Assembly (NCBI RefSeq): GCF_900114135.1
Contig: NZ_FORY01000008.1
Span: forward strand, 1 to 64,000
DNA: 64,000 nucleotides
Direction: 5' to 3'
Source of the DNA: Celeribacter halophilus
GTDB lineage: Bacteria > Pseudomonadota > Alphaproteobacteria > Rhodobacterales > Rhodobacteraceae
Below the pieces are notes generated by a model. The model worked only from the letters and a program-made list of their open reading frames with translations, searched no databases and was not told where the DNA came from. A program made the position numbers and the translations under genes. This document shows positions 42,153-52,241 of this stretch, one piece after another (position 1 is the first letter of the stretch; the number at the start of each line of letters is the position of its first letter).

Positions 42153-42791
42153 ATGATCACCCTCGACATCTTTCACGATCCGATTTGCCCGTGGTGCTAC
42201 ATCGGCAAGACACGTCTCGACCGCGCTCTCGAAGCCCGCCCTGACCATCCCTTCGCAATCCAGTGGCATCCGTTTCAACTGAACCCGACCATGCCGAAGG
42301 AAGGCATGGACCGCCTCGCCTATCTGGAAAGCAAGTTCCACGGCACCGAAGGCGCGTTGAAGGCCTACAAGCCGATCATTGATGTGATGCACAAGGAATT
42401 GCCACAAGCGGATCTCGGCAAGATCAAGCGCACCCCCAACACGCTCGACGCCCATCGGCTCATTCATTGGGCCGGGATCGAAGGGCGTCAGACGGCTGCG
42501 ATCTCCTCCCTCTTCCGCGCCTATTTCAAAGACGGGCGCGACATCGGCTCGCGCGCCGTGCTTGCGGAACTGGCAGCAGAGATCGAAATGGATGCGGACG
42601 CCATCGCCCGCCTTCTGGACACCGATGCCGATGTGGACGAGATCAAACGGCGCGATGCACATGCCCGCGAGCGCGGCATCAATGGCGTGCCCTTTTTTAT
42701 CGTGGGCAATCAACACGCCGTATCCGGTGCACAGCCGACCGATTTATGGCTGAATGTGATTGATGAACTGACGGAACGAAACGCGCTTTAA
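42153..42791 (+). CDS. DsbA family oxidoreductase (FrnE-like)
   Basis: A 212-residue thioredoxin-fold protein of the DSBA-like, FrnE type. TLDIFHDPICPWCYIGKTRLDRAL holds the CPWC active site; QWHPFQLNPTMPKEGMDR and a helical insert follow. ARERGINGVPFFIVGNQHAVSGAQPTD contains the cis-proline loop. There is no signal peptide, so it acts in the cytoplasm, as do FrnE and 2-hydroxychromene-2-carboxylate isomerase relatives. CPWC favours a disulfide/thiol role. Confidence 0.88.
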   Translation: MITLDIFHDPICPWCYIGKTRLDRALEARPDHPFAIQWHPFQLNPTMPKEGMDRLAYLESKFHGTEGALKAYKPIIDVMHKELPQADLGKIKRTPNTLDAHRLIHWAGIEGRQTAAISSLFRAYFKDGRDIGSRAVLAELAAEIEMDADAIARLLDTDADVDEIKRRDAHARERGINGVPFFIVGNQHAVSGAQPTDLWLNVIDELTERNAL

Positions 42792-42959
42792 TGTTCTCTT
42801 AAGAGCCGCACCACTTGACGCGAACTGTCCCCTGAAATTCGACTGCTCTGTGCATAAATGCAGGACTGTCTCTTCAACTCTCGGAGTTTTCAAAGAGCTA
42901 CGCCCGCAATAGGGTTCGCAAGCATTTCCCGAATGCCCTCCCAACTGAAAGTGTTCTCT

Positions 42960-44192
42960 ATGCCGCGTCGCTTGCCGCAACTCGAATTTACGATCCTTCT
43001 CGCCCTCACCTTTGCCATGGTGGCGTTTTCCATTGATGCCATGCTGCCCGGCCTGCCCCTTATCGCAGCGGATCTGTCGCCAGACGATCCCAACAAGGCG
43101 CAGTTCGTGCTGACATCCTTCATGCTGGGTCTCGGGCTTGGCACGCTGGTGTCGGGGCCGATCTCGGACCAGTTCGGGCGCAAGCCGATTATCCTGATGG
43201 GTTTAGGGATTTACGCGATTGGCGCATTGATTTCTGCTGCGGCCCAGTCTCTTGAAATGTTGCTCTTAGGCCGTGCGCTTCAGGGGCTTGGGGCGGCTTT
43301 CCCGCGCACGGTGGGTGTGGCGCTGATCCGCGATCTGTATGAAGGGCGCAATATGGCGAAAATCACGTCTTTTGTGATGACCATCTTCATGCTGGCCCCC
43401 GCTGCCGCACCGACCATCGGCGCGATCCTGATCAAAGGCATGGGCTGGCGCGGCGTGTTCGTGTCCTTCATCGTGCTGGCCTCCGTCGTCACACTCTGGC
43501 TGACGCTGCGCCAACAAGAGACACTGCCCAAGGAAAACCGCCGCAAGATCACCTACCCCCTGATGAAACAGGGCGTTGTGGAGGTGCTCGGCACCTATAA
43601 TATCCGCATCTATATCGCCATGCTCATTCTGGGTTTTGGCCAGATGTTTGCAGTCTTGTCCTCCATTCAACAAATCTATGACGAAATCTTCAACATGGCA
43701 GATACCTTCCCACTCTGGTTCGGTTCCGTGGCCGCACTTGCAGCTGTGGGGGCGCTCATAAACGGTAAATTCGTCGAGCGCGTCGGGATGCACTTCATGA
43801 TCCGGCTGGGATTCGGCCTCTCCCTTGGCGGCTCTGTCATCGCGCTTCTGCTGGTGCTGAGTGGGCTGGACGAGGCTTTGGGTATCAAATTTGCGGTCTT
43901 CTACATCTGGACCGTCGCGCTGTTTCTCATCAACTCGTTTACCTTCGGCAATATCAACGCCTTGGCGCTTCAGCCGCTGGGTCATATCGCCGGACTGGCC
44001 AATTCGCTGATGGGCGCGTTCTTTACCACCGGTATGCTGTTCATCGCCGCCCCTGTCGGGCAGATGTTCAACGGCACCACAATTCCGGTCATGACCGCCG
44101 GTGTGATCTGTTCGGGGCTGGCGCTGATCCTGTTCTACTTCGAGGACAGCGCCACGGCAACGCATAACGCGCCGCCGAAACCCGCTGAATAA
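42960..44192 (+). CDS. Bcr/CflA family multidrug efflux MFS transporter
   Basis: About 410 residues with twelve membrane segments. LALTFAMVAFSIDAMLPGLPLIAADL is the Bcr/CflA N-terminal signature. GLGLGTLVSGPISDQFGRKPIILMGL is the MFS motif A, and RALQGLGAAFPRTVGVALIRDLYEGRNMAKI follows. Start uncertain: ATG 42960, 42933 and 42858 are in frame; 42960 places charged residues just before the first segment. It would export drugs or metabolites by proton antiport. Substrate unknown. Confidence 0.88.
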   Translation: MPRRLPQLEFTILLALTFAMVAFSIDAMLPGLPLIAADLSPDDPNKAQFVLTSFMLGLGLGTLVSGPISDQFGRKPIILMGLGIYAIGALISAAAQSLEMLLLGRALQGLGAAFPRTVGVALIRDLYEGRNMAKITSFVMTIFMLAPAAAPTIGAILIKGMGWRGVFVSFIVLASVVTLWLTLRQQETLPKENRRKITYPLMKQGVVEVLGTYNIRIYIAMLILGFGQMFAVLSSIQQIYDEIFNMADTFPLWFGSVAALAAVGALINGKFVERVGMHFMIRLGFGLSLGGSVIALLLVLSGLDEALGIKFAVFYIWTVALFLINSFTFGNINALALQPLGHIAGLANSLMGAFFTTGMLFIAAPVGQMFNGTTIPVMTAGVICSGLALILFYFEDSATATHNAPPKPAE

Positions 44193-44195
44193 CTC

Positions 44196-47100
44196 TTATT
44201 TCTTAACCGGTTGCGCGGCGACCTTCGCCAGTTTCGCAAGGTCCTGCGCAATCGAGAAGGCCCCCTTGATCCGGTCGCTGCCCTTTTTCCAGTCGCGGCG
44301 GATCACGATCTTGTTGTCCTTGACCTTCGCCTGACCTTTTTGCTGGTGGATGAACTGCACGAGCCCCGTCGGATTGGCATAAGTGTCGTTGTGGAACTGG
44401 ATTGTTGCACCTTTCGGCCCGCCATCGAGACGCGCAATACCTGCCGCGCGGCATTTCTCCTTGATCCGAACAACGAGCAGCAAAGTATTGACCTCTTTCG
44501 GCAATTTCCCGAACCGGTCAATCAGCTCCGCAGCAAACCCTTCCAGCTCCACCTTGCCATGCAGGGTCGAGAGGCGTCGGTAAAGTCCCAGCCGCACGTC
44601 GAGATCGGGCACATAGGTTTCGGGGATCAGCACGGGCACGCCCAGATTGATCTGCGGTGCCCATTCCCCGTCATCACCAAGCGTCACCGCCTCTTCGCCG
44701 GATTTGATTTTGGCGATCGCTTCTTCGAGCATGGATTGATAAAGTTCGAAGCCGACTTCCTTGACGTGGCCGGATTGCTCCTCACCTACAAGGTTGCCCG
44801 CACCGCGAATATCGAGGTCTTGCGAGGCCAGCGTGAACCCTGCCCCCAAAGTGTCGAGAGAGCCCAGAACACGAAGCCGCTTTTCAGCTTGCGGCGTCAG
44901 AGGCGCACGCGGCTTTGTGGTGAGATAGGCGTAGGCACGAGTCTTGGCGCGCCCGACCCGACCACGGATCTGGTAAAGCTGGGCCAGCCCGAACATATCG
45001 GCGCGATGCACCACCATCGTGTTGGCGGTCGGAATGTCGATGCCGCTTTCGACAATGGTCGTCGCCAGAAGCACATCATATTTCCCGTCATAAAACGCAT
45101 TCATCCGGTCGTCCAACTCGCCCGCCGCCATCTGGCCATGGGCGACCACATGGGTCAGTTCCGGCACCTGCGCTTTCAGGAAATCCTCGATCTCCGGAAT
45201 GTCGCTCACACGTGGCACAACGAAAAAGGACTGCCCACCGCGATAATGTTCACGCAGCAATGCCTCGCGCACGGTCACAGTATCGAATTCCGAGACATAG
45301 GTGCGGATCGACAGACGGTCGACCGGCGGCGTTCCGATGATCGAGAGATCCCGCACACCGGTGAGCGACATTTGCAGCGTGCGCGGAATGGGCGTGGCCG
45401 ATAGCGTCAGGACATGGATGTTTGATTTCAATGACTTGAGCCGCTCTTTATGTGTAACACCGAAACGTTGTTCCTCGTCCACAATGAGCAGGCCTAGATT
45501 GGCGAATTTCACAGATTTGGCCAGCAAAGCATGGGTGCCGACCACAATATCGACTGTCCCGTCGGCCAGTTCCTCGCGGGTTTTCGTCATATCCTTTGCC
45601 GAAACAAAACGCGACATCGGTCTGATATTGATGGGAAAACCGCGAAACCGCTCGGCAAAGCTGCGGAAGTGCTGCCGCGCCAGAAGCGTCGTCGGCGCGA
45701 TCACAGCCACCTGTGCGCCACACAGTGCCGCGACAAAGGCCGCGCGCATTGCCACTTCGGTCTTGCCAAAGCCCACATCTCCGCAGATCAGGCGATCCAT
45801 CGGCATGCCGCGTTCCAGATCGTCGAGACAGTCCTCGATGGCTTTGAGCTGGTCTTCGGTCTCCGTGTAAGGGAACCGAGCGCAAAAGGCCTCCCACATA
45901 TCCGCGGGTGGCTCCATGATCGGGGCCTTGCGGATATGGCGTTCGGCAGCGATCCGGATGAGCTTTTCAGCCACCTCGCGGATGCGTTCCTTCATCCGTG
46001 CCTTTTTGGCCTGCCATGCTCCACCGCCCAAACGGTCCAGCAACCCTTCGTCATGGCCGTAGCGGCTCAGAAGTTCGATATTCTCGACAGGCAGGTAAAG
46101 CCGGTCCCCGCCCGCATATTCGAGCAAAAGACACTCATGGGCCGCGCCCAGTGCGGTGACGACCTCCAGTCCGCGGAAAATGCCGACCCCGTGTTCGACA
46201 TGTACGATCAGATCGCCGGGGCTGAGACTGGAATGTTCGGTGAGGAAGTTTTCCGCCTTCTTGCGCCGCCCCGGACGGCGGATGAGACGGTCTCCCAGCA
46301 CATCCTGCTCGGAAATCACCGTCACCGATTGGCCTTCGCCCACAGGGGCCTCAAACCCTTGCTCCAGCGCCCAGACCGAGAGGTATACCCCGCCTTTGCC
46401 TTCTGGCACATCACGCCAGTCGGCAATCTCTGTGCCCGCAACCTCCTGATCTTCCAAAAGGGTTTTGAGGCGGTCTCGCGCACCTTCGGACCATGAGGCC
46501 AGCACCACCTGTCCAAGGTCGCGCCGTTTCTGAATATGTGTGGCCAACTCCTCGAAAAGATTGATGCCTTCCATCTGACGCTCGGGCGAGAAGTTACGCC
46601 CCACGCGCCCGCCCGCGTCGATCACGCCCGGGCCTGAGGCCTGCGGCAAGGGGTGAAAATGGATCACACGCCGGCCCGCAACGGCGGCTTCCCACGCGGT
46701 ATCGTCGAGGTAGAGAAGTTTGGGCGGACAGGGTTTATAGACCGAGTCCATGCGCCCCTTGGCATTGAGCGCCTCTCGGCGGGTCTGATACTGGTCCTCG
46801 ATGCCTTCCCAACGTGAAAGACGCGCCGCAGTCGATTGATCATCCAGAGAAACCGGCGCATCAGGCAGGTAGTCAAAAATCGTATCAAGCCGCTCGTGGA
46901 AATACGGCAGCCAGTGTTCCATCCCCGCGTGTTTGCGTCCGGCGGTCACGGCCTCATACAGCGGATCATCCGTGCCCGCAGAGCCGAATTCGATGCGGTA
47001 ATTCTGGCGGAACCGCGTAATGGCGGGTTCGTCAAGGATCACCTCGGAAACCGGCGTGAAGCTCACCTCCTTGAGACTGTCCACGGTCTTTTGCGTTGCA

Positions 47101-47672
47101 GGATCAAAGCGGCGGATGCCATCCAGCTCGTCCCCGAAAAAGTCGAGGCGCACGGGCAAGGCCTGCCCCGGCGGGTAAACATCAATGATGCCGCCACGGA
47201 TCGCATAATCGCCATGCTCGACTACAGTGGGGGCCTGCGTAAAGCCCATACGCACGAAAAAAGCCCGTAGATCGGCCTCATTAACGCGCTGCCCTTTCAT
47301 CAGGGTGAAGGCGGATTCTGACAGGATTTCCTTGGCCGGCAGGCGCTGGGTTGCGGCGGAAAGCGTGGTCAGGAAGACAAAGCGCTGCGGCACAGTGCCA
47401 TGCGCCAAGGCCGCCAGCGCCGCCATACGTTGCGCCGAGAGATCGGCATTGGGCGACATCCGGTCATAAGGCAGGCAATCCCAAGCGGGAAATTCGATCA
47501 CCGGCAGATCGGGGGCAAAGAACCTCAGCCCCTCGCGCAAGGCCGCAAGGCGTTTGTCGTCGCGTGCCACATGGATCACGGGGCCGCCTGTGCGGGCCAC
47601 TTCGCGGGCGAGCAAATGCGCGTCGAATCCTTCGGGTGCGCCCCCGACGGTCAGATGGAGTACTTCTGCCAT
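44196..47672 (-). CDS. mfd: Transcription-repair coupling factor
   Basis: An 1158-residue ATPase that removes RNA polymerase stalled at lesions and recruits UvrA. A UvrB-like N-terminal module (GGPVIHVARDDKRLAAL through FEEL) is followed by the RNA polymerase interaction domain. The helicase motor comprises ICGDVGFGKTEVAMRA (Walker A), LLIVDEEQRFGVTHKERLK (DEEQ box), TLSATPIPRTLQMS (motif III), ESGIDIPTANTMVVHRAD and YQIRGRVGRAKTRAYAYL (motif VI). The C-terminal TRCF regulatory domain precedes QPVKK. Complete length. Confidence 0.98.
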   Translation of the reverse strand: MAEVLHLTVGGAPEGFDAHLLAREVARTGGPVIHVARDDKRLAALREGLRFFAPDLPVIEFPAWDCLPYDRMSPNADLSAQRMAALAALAHGTVPQRFVFLTTLSAATQRLPAKEILSESAFTLMKGQRVNEADLRAFFVRMGFTQAPTVVEHGDYAIRGGIIDVYPPGQALPVRLDFFGDELDGIRRFDPATQKTVDSLKEVSFTPVSEVILDEPAITRFRQNYRIEFGSAGTDDPLYEAVTAGRKHAGMEHWLPYFHERLDTIFDYLPDAPVSLDDQSTAARLSRWEGIEDQYQTRREALNAKGRMDSVYKPCPPKLLYLDDTAWEAAVAGRRVIHFHPLPQASGPGVIDAGGRVGRNFSPERQMEGINLFEELATHIQKRRDLGQVVLASWSEGARDRLKTLLEDQEVAGTEIADWRDVPEGKGGVYLSVWALEQGFEAPVGEGQSVTVISEQDVLGDRLIRRPGRRKKAENFLTEHSSLSPGDLIVHVEHGVGIFRGLEVVTALGAAHECLLLEYAGGDRLYLPVENIELLSRYGHDEGLLDRLGGGAWQAKKARMKERIREVAEKLIRIAAERHIRKAPIMEPPADMWEAFCARFPYTETEDQLKAIEDCLDDLERGMPMDRLICGDVGFGKTEVAMRAAFVAALCGAQVAVIAPTTLLARQHFRSFAERFRGFPINIRPMSRFVSAKDMTKTREELADGTVDIVVGTHALLAKSVKFANLGLLIVDEEQRFGVTHKERLKSLKSNIHVLTLSATPIPRTLQMSLTGVRDLSIIGTPPVDRLSIRTYVSEFDTVTVREALLREHYRGGQSFFVVPRVSDIPEIEDFLKAQVPELTHVVAHGQMAAGELDDRMNAFYDGKYDVLLATTIVESGIDIPTANTMVVHRADMFGLAQLYQIRGRVGRAKTRAYAYLTTKPRAPLTPQAEKRLRVLGSLDTLGAGFTLASQDLDIRGAGNLVGEEQSGHVKEVGFELYQSMLEEAIAKIKSGEEAVTLGDDGEWAPQINLGVPVLIPETYVPDLDVRLGLYRRLSTLHGKVELEGFAAELIDRFGKLPKEVNTLLLVVRIKEKCRAAGIARLDGGPKGATIQFHNDTYANPTGLVQFIHQQKGQAKVKDNKIVIRRDWKKGSDRIKGAFSIAQDLAKLAKVAAQPVKK

Positions 47673-47676
47673 GAAA

Positions 47677-48204
47677 TCAGCCCCCCAAAGGCCCGGTCAC
47701 AAGGTTTTGATACATGCCCCACATGGCTGTGACAAAAATCGCGCACATGCCGATCAGTTGCACATAGAAGCGATGACGCCGCAGGGTCGCCACAAGTGCC
47801 TCGCCCCTGATCTCCCTGTCGCGAATCTTATGTGCCATGCGGATATTGATCGCGGCGACAAAGAGCATTGGGAAGGCCATGAAAAACACCGCTTGGGAAA
47901 ACTCGACGTCGTAGACAAAGCCGGTGATGGCAAGGGTGGAGGTCACCGCACCCGCCAGAGCCGTAAGCAAAAGACCGGAGACTTCTGCGATAGTGAGGAC
48001 CCGTCGCGTGTTGATGCGCACAAGGTCTTCGAAATCACGCATCCGCTCGCCGCCGTGACGTTTGGCCTTGAGCGCGAGATCAAAGGGCACCCCGAGGACA
48101 AAATGCGAGGTTGTAGACCAAAGCACCGCCAAAGCGATCCAGTACCACAAGTTCGAAAAGGACCGCATGTCGATCAGTTCGAAAAGGGTTGCGTATATGT
48201 CCAA
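47677..48204 (-). CDS. Conserved multi-pass membrane protein
   Basis: About 175 residues with four hydrophobic segments: FSNLWYWIALAVLWSTTSHFVLG, ISGLLL-type ALAGAVTSTLAITGFVY, AVFFMAFPMLFVAAINI and YVQLIGMCAIFVTAMWGMY. The motif YATLFELIDMRSFSNLWYWIALAVLW is, as I recall, conserved in Rhodobacterales proteins annotated only as a SufBCD-associated component, an assignment I cannot support from sequence. The TTG start at 48204 fits the conserved LDIYATLFEL opening. It follows mfd's start on the same strand. Confidence 0.65.
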   Translation of the reverse strand: MDIYATLFELIDMRSFSNLWYWIALAVLWSTTSHFVLGVPFDLALKAKRHGGERMRDFEDLVRINTRRVLTIAEVSGLLLTALAGAVTSTLAITGFVYDVEFSQAVFFMAFPMLFVAAINIRMAHKIRDREIRGEALVATLRRHRFYVQLIGMCAIFVTAMWGMYQNLVTGPLGG

Positions 48205-48376
48205 GGCGCTGCTCTTTTCTGTCGTTTTCTGTGTCGTAGGGCGTAAATCGCACAGGCTCAAGAGGCCGTTCAATGCGTCTTGGGCAGATTAGAGACCCCG
48301 CAGAGAGATTCCTACCCTTGAAGCGCCGGAAAATCCATGCCACCTCAGAGGAAATATCGCAACCAGAGGCCCCTCC

Positions 48377-49381
48377 ATGACACGTAGCACCGCCCCCTTC
48401 CCGCTCACCCGCCTGCGCCGCACGCGAAAGATGGAAACTCTGCGCGGTCTGGTGCGGGAAAATGCGCTTTTGGTCGAAGACCTGATCTGGCCGGTGTTCG
48501 TGCGCGAAGGCGAAAATGAAGCTACGCCCATCCCCTCTATGCCCGGTGTTGAACGTCTCACCATCGACCGACTGGTGAAAGCTGCCGCCGAGGCCTATGC
48601 GCTTGGCATTCCGGCGATCTGCCTGTTTCCCTATATCGAGCAGGACCTGAAAACCGAAGACTGTGCCGGTGCATGGGATCCCAACAACCTCGTGAACCGC
48701 GCCATCCGTGCCATCAAGACCGAAGTGCCGGATCTGGCGATCATGACCGATGTGGCGCTGGACCCCTACAATATCAACGGGCATGACGGGTTTGTGGTCA
48801 ATGGCGAGATCGTCAATGACATGACCGTCGAGGCTCTGGTCAAAATGGCCGTGGCACAGGCCGAAGCGGGCGCTGACATCATCGGGCCGTCGGACATGAT
48901 GGACGGGCGCATCGGCGCGATCCGCCGCGCTCTGGAGACCGAGGGCTATGACAAGGTCTCGATCATGTCCTATGCCGCGAAATATGCCTCCGGCTTTTAC
49001 GGGCCGTTCCGCGACGCCGTGGGCGCATCCGGCGCGCTCAAAGGCGACAAGAAGACATACCAGATGGATCCGGCCAACACAGACGAGGCGTTGCGCCTTG
49101 TCGAACGCGACCTGATGGAGGGCGCGGATATGGTGATGGTAAAACCCGGCATGCCCTATCTCGACGTGTGCCGTCGCGTGCAGGAAACTTTCAAGGTGCC
49201 GACCTTTGCCTATCAGGTTTCCGGTGAATACGCGATGCTCGAAGGTGCGTTCCAGAACGGCTGGCTGGATCGTGAAAAGGTGATGATGGAGAGCCTGATG
49301 TGCTTCAAGCGCGCGGGTTGCAACGGAATCCTCACCTATTTCGCCCCCGCTGCCGCCCGCATTCTGAGCGGCAAGGGCTGA
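48377..49381 (+). CDS. hemB: Porphobilinogen synthase (delta-aminolevulinic acid dehydratase)
   Basis: A 334-residue heme/bacteriochlorophyll pathway enzyme joining two ALA molecules. YAAKYASGFYGPFRDA and MVKPGMPYLDV carry the two Schiff-base lysines (YAAKYAS and VMVKPG). The metal loop reads DVALDPYNINGHDG instead of the three-cysteine zinc loop, so it belongs to the zinc-independent class, as reported for Rhodobacter capsulatus. Full length. A stem-loop follows the stop. Confidence 0.97.
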   Translation: MTRSTAPFPLTRLRRTRKMETLRGLVRENALLVEDLIWPVFVREGENEATPIPSMPGVERLTIDRLVKAAAEAYALGIPAICLFPYIEQDLKTEDCAGAWDPNNLVNRAIRAIKTEVPDLAIMTDVALDPYNINGHDGFVVNGEIVNDMTVEALVKMAVAQAEAGADIIGPSDMMDGRIGAIRRALETEGYDKVSIMSYAAKYASGFYGPFRDAVGASGALKGDKKTYQMDPANTDEALRLVERDLMEGADMVMVKPGMPYLDVCRRVQETFKVPTFAYQVSGEYAMLEGAFQNGWLDREKVMMESLMCFKRAGCNGILTYFAPAAARILSGKG

Positions 49382-49395
49382 ATTCGCCGAAATCC

Positions 49396-49437
49396 GCCAG
49401 CCTGCGCCTGTCCACTGTTTCACGGTGACAGGCTGGC
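49396..49437 (+). terminator. Stem-loop after hemB
   Basis: GCCAGCCTG and CAGGCTGGC form a perfect 9-bp stem around an inner CAC...GTG pair, followed by AAAAATGCGG. A terminator-like hairpin without a T tract. Confidence 0.5.
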
Positions 49438-49538
49438 AAAAATGCGGCTATAGTGCCATCAATCGAACCAAAGAGTTCTCAAATCGAGGTGATACGTGCC
49501 CCCGCAAGGGCGCGCAGCAGTCTGAAAAGGGCAAACAG

Positions 49539-50096
49539 ATGACAATTTCCAATCGCCGGACGTTCATGATCGGTCTGGGCAGCGCGGGACTTTTGGCCGC
49601 CTGTGACAACTCCATGCGCTCCAACGGTGCGGCCACCATCGACGCACGCGTTGATAGCACGCTGGAGTATCTTTATTCGAATTATCCGGGCACCACGACG
49701 CTGCGCGACAAATCGGTGGGGATGCTGGTCATGCCGCTGATCACTAAGGCGGGCTTTGGCGTCGGTGGCTCCTACGGGCGCGGCGCGCTGCGCGTGGGCG
49801 GTGTGACCGTGGATTACTACTCCTCGGCACAGGCGACATTCGGGCTCCAGATCGGCGCTCAGCAATACGCCCATGTGTTGTTCTTCATGACCAACGAAGC
49901 GCTTGCAAGCTTCCGTAATTCTCCGGGCTGGTCGGCTGGTGCCGATATGGAGTATGCGATTTCCAACCGTGGCGAGAACCTGTCTGCGGAAACCATGACC
50001 TCGCTGTCTCCGGTGATTGCGGTGGTCTTTGGTCAGGCTGGGCTGATCGCAGGCGCCACCATCGAAGGTACGAAATACACGCGGATCATTCCGTAA
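49539..50096 (+). CDS. SYLF-domain (YSC84-related) Tat-type lipoprotein
   Basis: A 185-residue protein. The N-terminus NRRTFMIGLGSAGLLAAC combines a twin-arginine motif with a lipobox, so it is probably exported folded and lipidated. The SYLF lipid-binding domain follows: KSVGMLVMPLITKAGFGVGGSYGRGAL, YYSSAQATFGLQIGAQQYAHVLFFMTNEAL and a GQAGLIAGATIEGTKYTRI end. ATG 49539 starts the signal. SYLF proteins bind phosphoinositides in eukaryotes; the bacterial role is undefined. Confidence 0.88.
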   Translation: MTISNRRTFMIGLGSAGLLAACDNSMRSNGAATIDARVDSTLEYLYSNYPGTTTLRDKSVGMLVMPLITKAGFGVGGSYGRGALRVGGVTVDYYSSAQATFGLQIGAQQYAHVLFFMTNEALASFRNSPGWSAGADMEYAISNRGENLSAETMTSLSPVIAVVFGQAGLIAGATIEGTKYTRIIP

Positions 50097-50122
50097 GATT
50101 GATCTTTATGTTTGAGATAAAG

Positions 50123-50150
50123 AAAGCGGGCCAAGGCCCGCTTTTTATTT
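50123..50150 (+). terminator. Terminator of the SYLF lipoprotein gene
   Basis: AAAGCGGGCC-AA-GGCCCGCTTT is a perfect stem followed by TTATTT, 26 bases past the stop. Confidence 0.9.
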
Positions 50151-50185
50151 GAGTATTTCAGCCATCAGAAAGCCGAGCAGAAAGG
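50148..50185 (+). repeat. TTTGAGTATTT-CCATCAGAAAGCCG element
   Basis: TTTGAGTATTTCAGCCATCAGAAAGCCGA abuts the terminator of the SYLF gene and matches the copy at 56822 over nearly the whole length. It shares the TTGAGTATTT head with the elements at 25749 and 33707 but has a different second half. Confidence 0.65.
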
Positions 50186-50207
50186 CAGAGACGCGCGTTT
50201 CCCGAGA

Positions 50208-51320
50208 TCAGGGCACGGCTTCTTCGAGCACCCCGTCCGCTGACATCTGCGCATAGAGCAGGCCTTCGCGCAGACCTCGGTCCGCCACGGAAAGCCGGTC
50301 GGTGGGCCAGATGCGCAGCAGAGCCTGAAGAATAGCCGAACCGGACATGATGAGTTCCTGACGATCGCGCCCGATGCGCGGATCGCGTTTGCGCCCTTCC
50401 GGTCCGAGATCGAGGTAGTCGCGGATCACGCGGTCGATCTGTTCCGAGGTCATCCGCAACCCGTCCACCTTGTTGCGGTCATAACGCCGGAGCCCCAGAT
50501 GCGAGGCGGCGATTGTGGTGACCGTGCCGGAGGTACCGACAATCTGGAACCCCTCACGGGTGGATTCATTGGCGTAAGGCGTGAAATCGGCAAGTTTTTC
50601 TTCGAAATACCACGACATGAGGGCAAAGCGAGCGGAATCATCTTCCACATCGGAGAATTGCTCCATCAGCGTGGCAACGCCCAAGGGCACCGAAATCCAG
50701 TCCACCACCTTGGCGTGGGGAAACGGGCTGTCGGCATTCTGGAAGCCCGTGTGCAGCCGCATGATGGCCCGCGGACGTTCTGCGCGAGGCACGTTCGAGA
50801 GGTCGATCCAGACAAGTTCGGTCGAGCCTCCGCCAATATCGACCACCAAAAGCTGTTCGGTTCTGGTGGATACCAGCGGCGCGCAGGAGATCACGGCCAG
50901 CCGCGCCTCTTCTTCGGGCTTGATGATTTCAAGTTTCAGCCCCGTCTCGCGCTGCACCCGACGTAGAAAATCGCGGGAGTTGCGTGCCCGACGGCAGGCC
51001 TCTGTCGCAACGAGGCGCATGTGTTTGACGTCGTGTTTTTCGAGTTTCTTCCGACAAACTCGAAGCGCCTGAATCGTGCGGGAAATCGAGGTGCGACACA
51101 GCCGACCGGAGGCCTCTAACCCGTTGCCGAGCTGGACCGATTTTGAAAAACTGTCGATCACATGAAACTGACTGCCCTTCGGTTGGGCAATCAACATGCG
51201 ACACGAATTTGTGCCGAGATCCAGCGCAGCATAAAGCTCAGCCGGATCGGCAGGTTTGGGTGCGAGAGGCTCGACCGCTTTCGGGAACGCGCCCGCACCG
51301 TTGGGACGCTTGGGCGCCAT
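50208..51320 (-). CDS. ppx: Ppx/GppA family exopolyphosphatase
   Basis: A 370-residue actin-like ATPase-fold phosphatase. LYAALDLGTNSCRMLIAQP (phosphate 1 loop), LVVDIGGGSTELVWIDL (phosphate 2 loop) and FQIVGTSGTVTTIAASHLGL (adenosine motif) are present. It lacks the C-terminal HD-like extension of E. coli Ppx, so it is the short form. It would remove phosphate from polyphosphate or pppGpp. Divergent from the pseudouridine synthase gene. Confidence 0.92.
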   Translation of the reverse strand: MAPKRPNGAGAFPKAVEPLAPKPADPAELYAALDLGTNSCRMLIAQPKGSQFHVIDSFSKSVQLGNGLEASGRLCRTSISRTIQALRVCRKKLEKHDVKHMRLVATEACRRARNSRDFLRRVQRETGLKLEIIKPEEEARLAVISCAPLVSTRTEQLLVVDIGGGSTELVWIDLSNVPRAERPRAIMRLHTGFQNADSPFPHAKVVDWISVPLGVATLMEQFSDVEDDSARFALMSWYFEEKLADFTPYANESTREGFQIVGTSGTVTTIAASHLGLRRYDRNKVDGLRMTSEQIDRVIRDYLDLGPEGRKRDPRIGRDRQELIMSGSAILQALLRIWPTDRLSVADRGLREGLLYAQMSADGVLEEAVP

Positions 51321-51571
51321 TGTTCACGCCCTCCATATCAAGTTACTGCCACCATAAGCGAATTTTCGCGCGTCCGGCAAGGGCTGTGCAGCGTCTCGGA
51401 TGTTCACAATGACCGGAGGCAAGCCATGCGCACCCTCACTGTGCCGCGTATTTCAGCAGATTCTTGAGGGTTTTACACTTCTGCGCCTTTCCTCGGCGCT
51501 GCCTTTCTTTTATGCGGTGCGCAGATAAACGGGCTTGGACGCCCCTCTATGAGGCCTTGTGGAGATCGGAC

Positions 51572-52141
51572 ATGGCGCGACTGATCGCATTTAACAAACC
51601 TTTCGATGTTCTGTCGCAATTCACCGACATGGGCACACAAGGCTCCACGCGGAAAACCCTGTCGGCCTTTATCGATGTGCCCAAGGTGTATCCGGCGGGA
51701 CGTCTAGATCGGGATAGCGAGGGGCTACTCCTGCTGACGGATGACGGGAAGTTGCAGGCAAAAATTTCTAATCCCCGTCACAAGATGGCAAAGACATATC
51801 TGGCGCAGGTCGAAGGAGATCTGACAGACGCGGCCATTGCGCAGCTTTGTCACGGCGTTGAACTTAAAGACGGGATGACACGCCCTGCCCGTGCCAAACG
51901 GGTCGCCGAGCCGGATTGGCTCTGGCCCCGCACGCCGCCGGTGCGCTACCGTAAGTCCGTTCCCGAAAGCTGGCTGGAACTCACCATCACCGAAGGCCGC
52001 AACCGTCAGGTGCGCCGGATGACGGCGGCTGTGGGGTTCCCGACCCTGCGACTTATCCGGCTGTCCATCGGGCCTTGGCAGCTTGATGGATTGGAGAACG
52101 GGGCATGGCGGGAGGAAGACCCGAAGAAAGCCAGACCGTAG
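51572..52141 (+). CDS. rluE: 23S rRNA pseudouridine synthase, RluE type
   Basis: A 189-residue RsuA/RluB-family synthase. It starts [21 protein letters not shown], without the S4 domain seen in RluB, like Rlu[22 protein letters not shown] contains the catalytic Asp ([11 protein letters not shown]) and [25 protein letters not shown] is the family C-terminal motif. RluE modifies U2457 of E. coli 23S rRNA. Confidence 0.92.
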   Translation: MARLIAFNKPFDVLSQFTDMGTQGSTRKTLSAFIDVPKVYPAGRLDRDSEGLLLLTDDGKLQAKISNPRHKMAKTYLAQVEGDLTDAAIAQLCHGVELKDGMTRPARAKRVAEPDWLWPRTPPVRYRKSVPESWLELTITEGRNRQVRRMTAAVGFPTLRLIRLSIGPWQLDGLENGAWREEDPKKARP

Positions 52142-52241
52142 ACCATATCTAAAGAGGACCGGATTAAAGACGGTTTTTCATATCAAGGGGTCGCAAATCC
52201 ACTTGACCACCCGAAGCCCATTGCTTAGTTAAACCGTCACC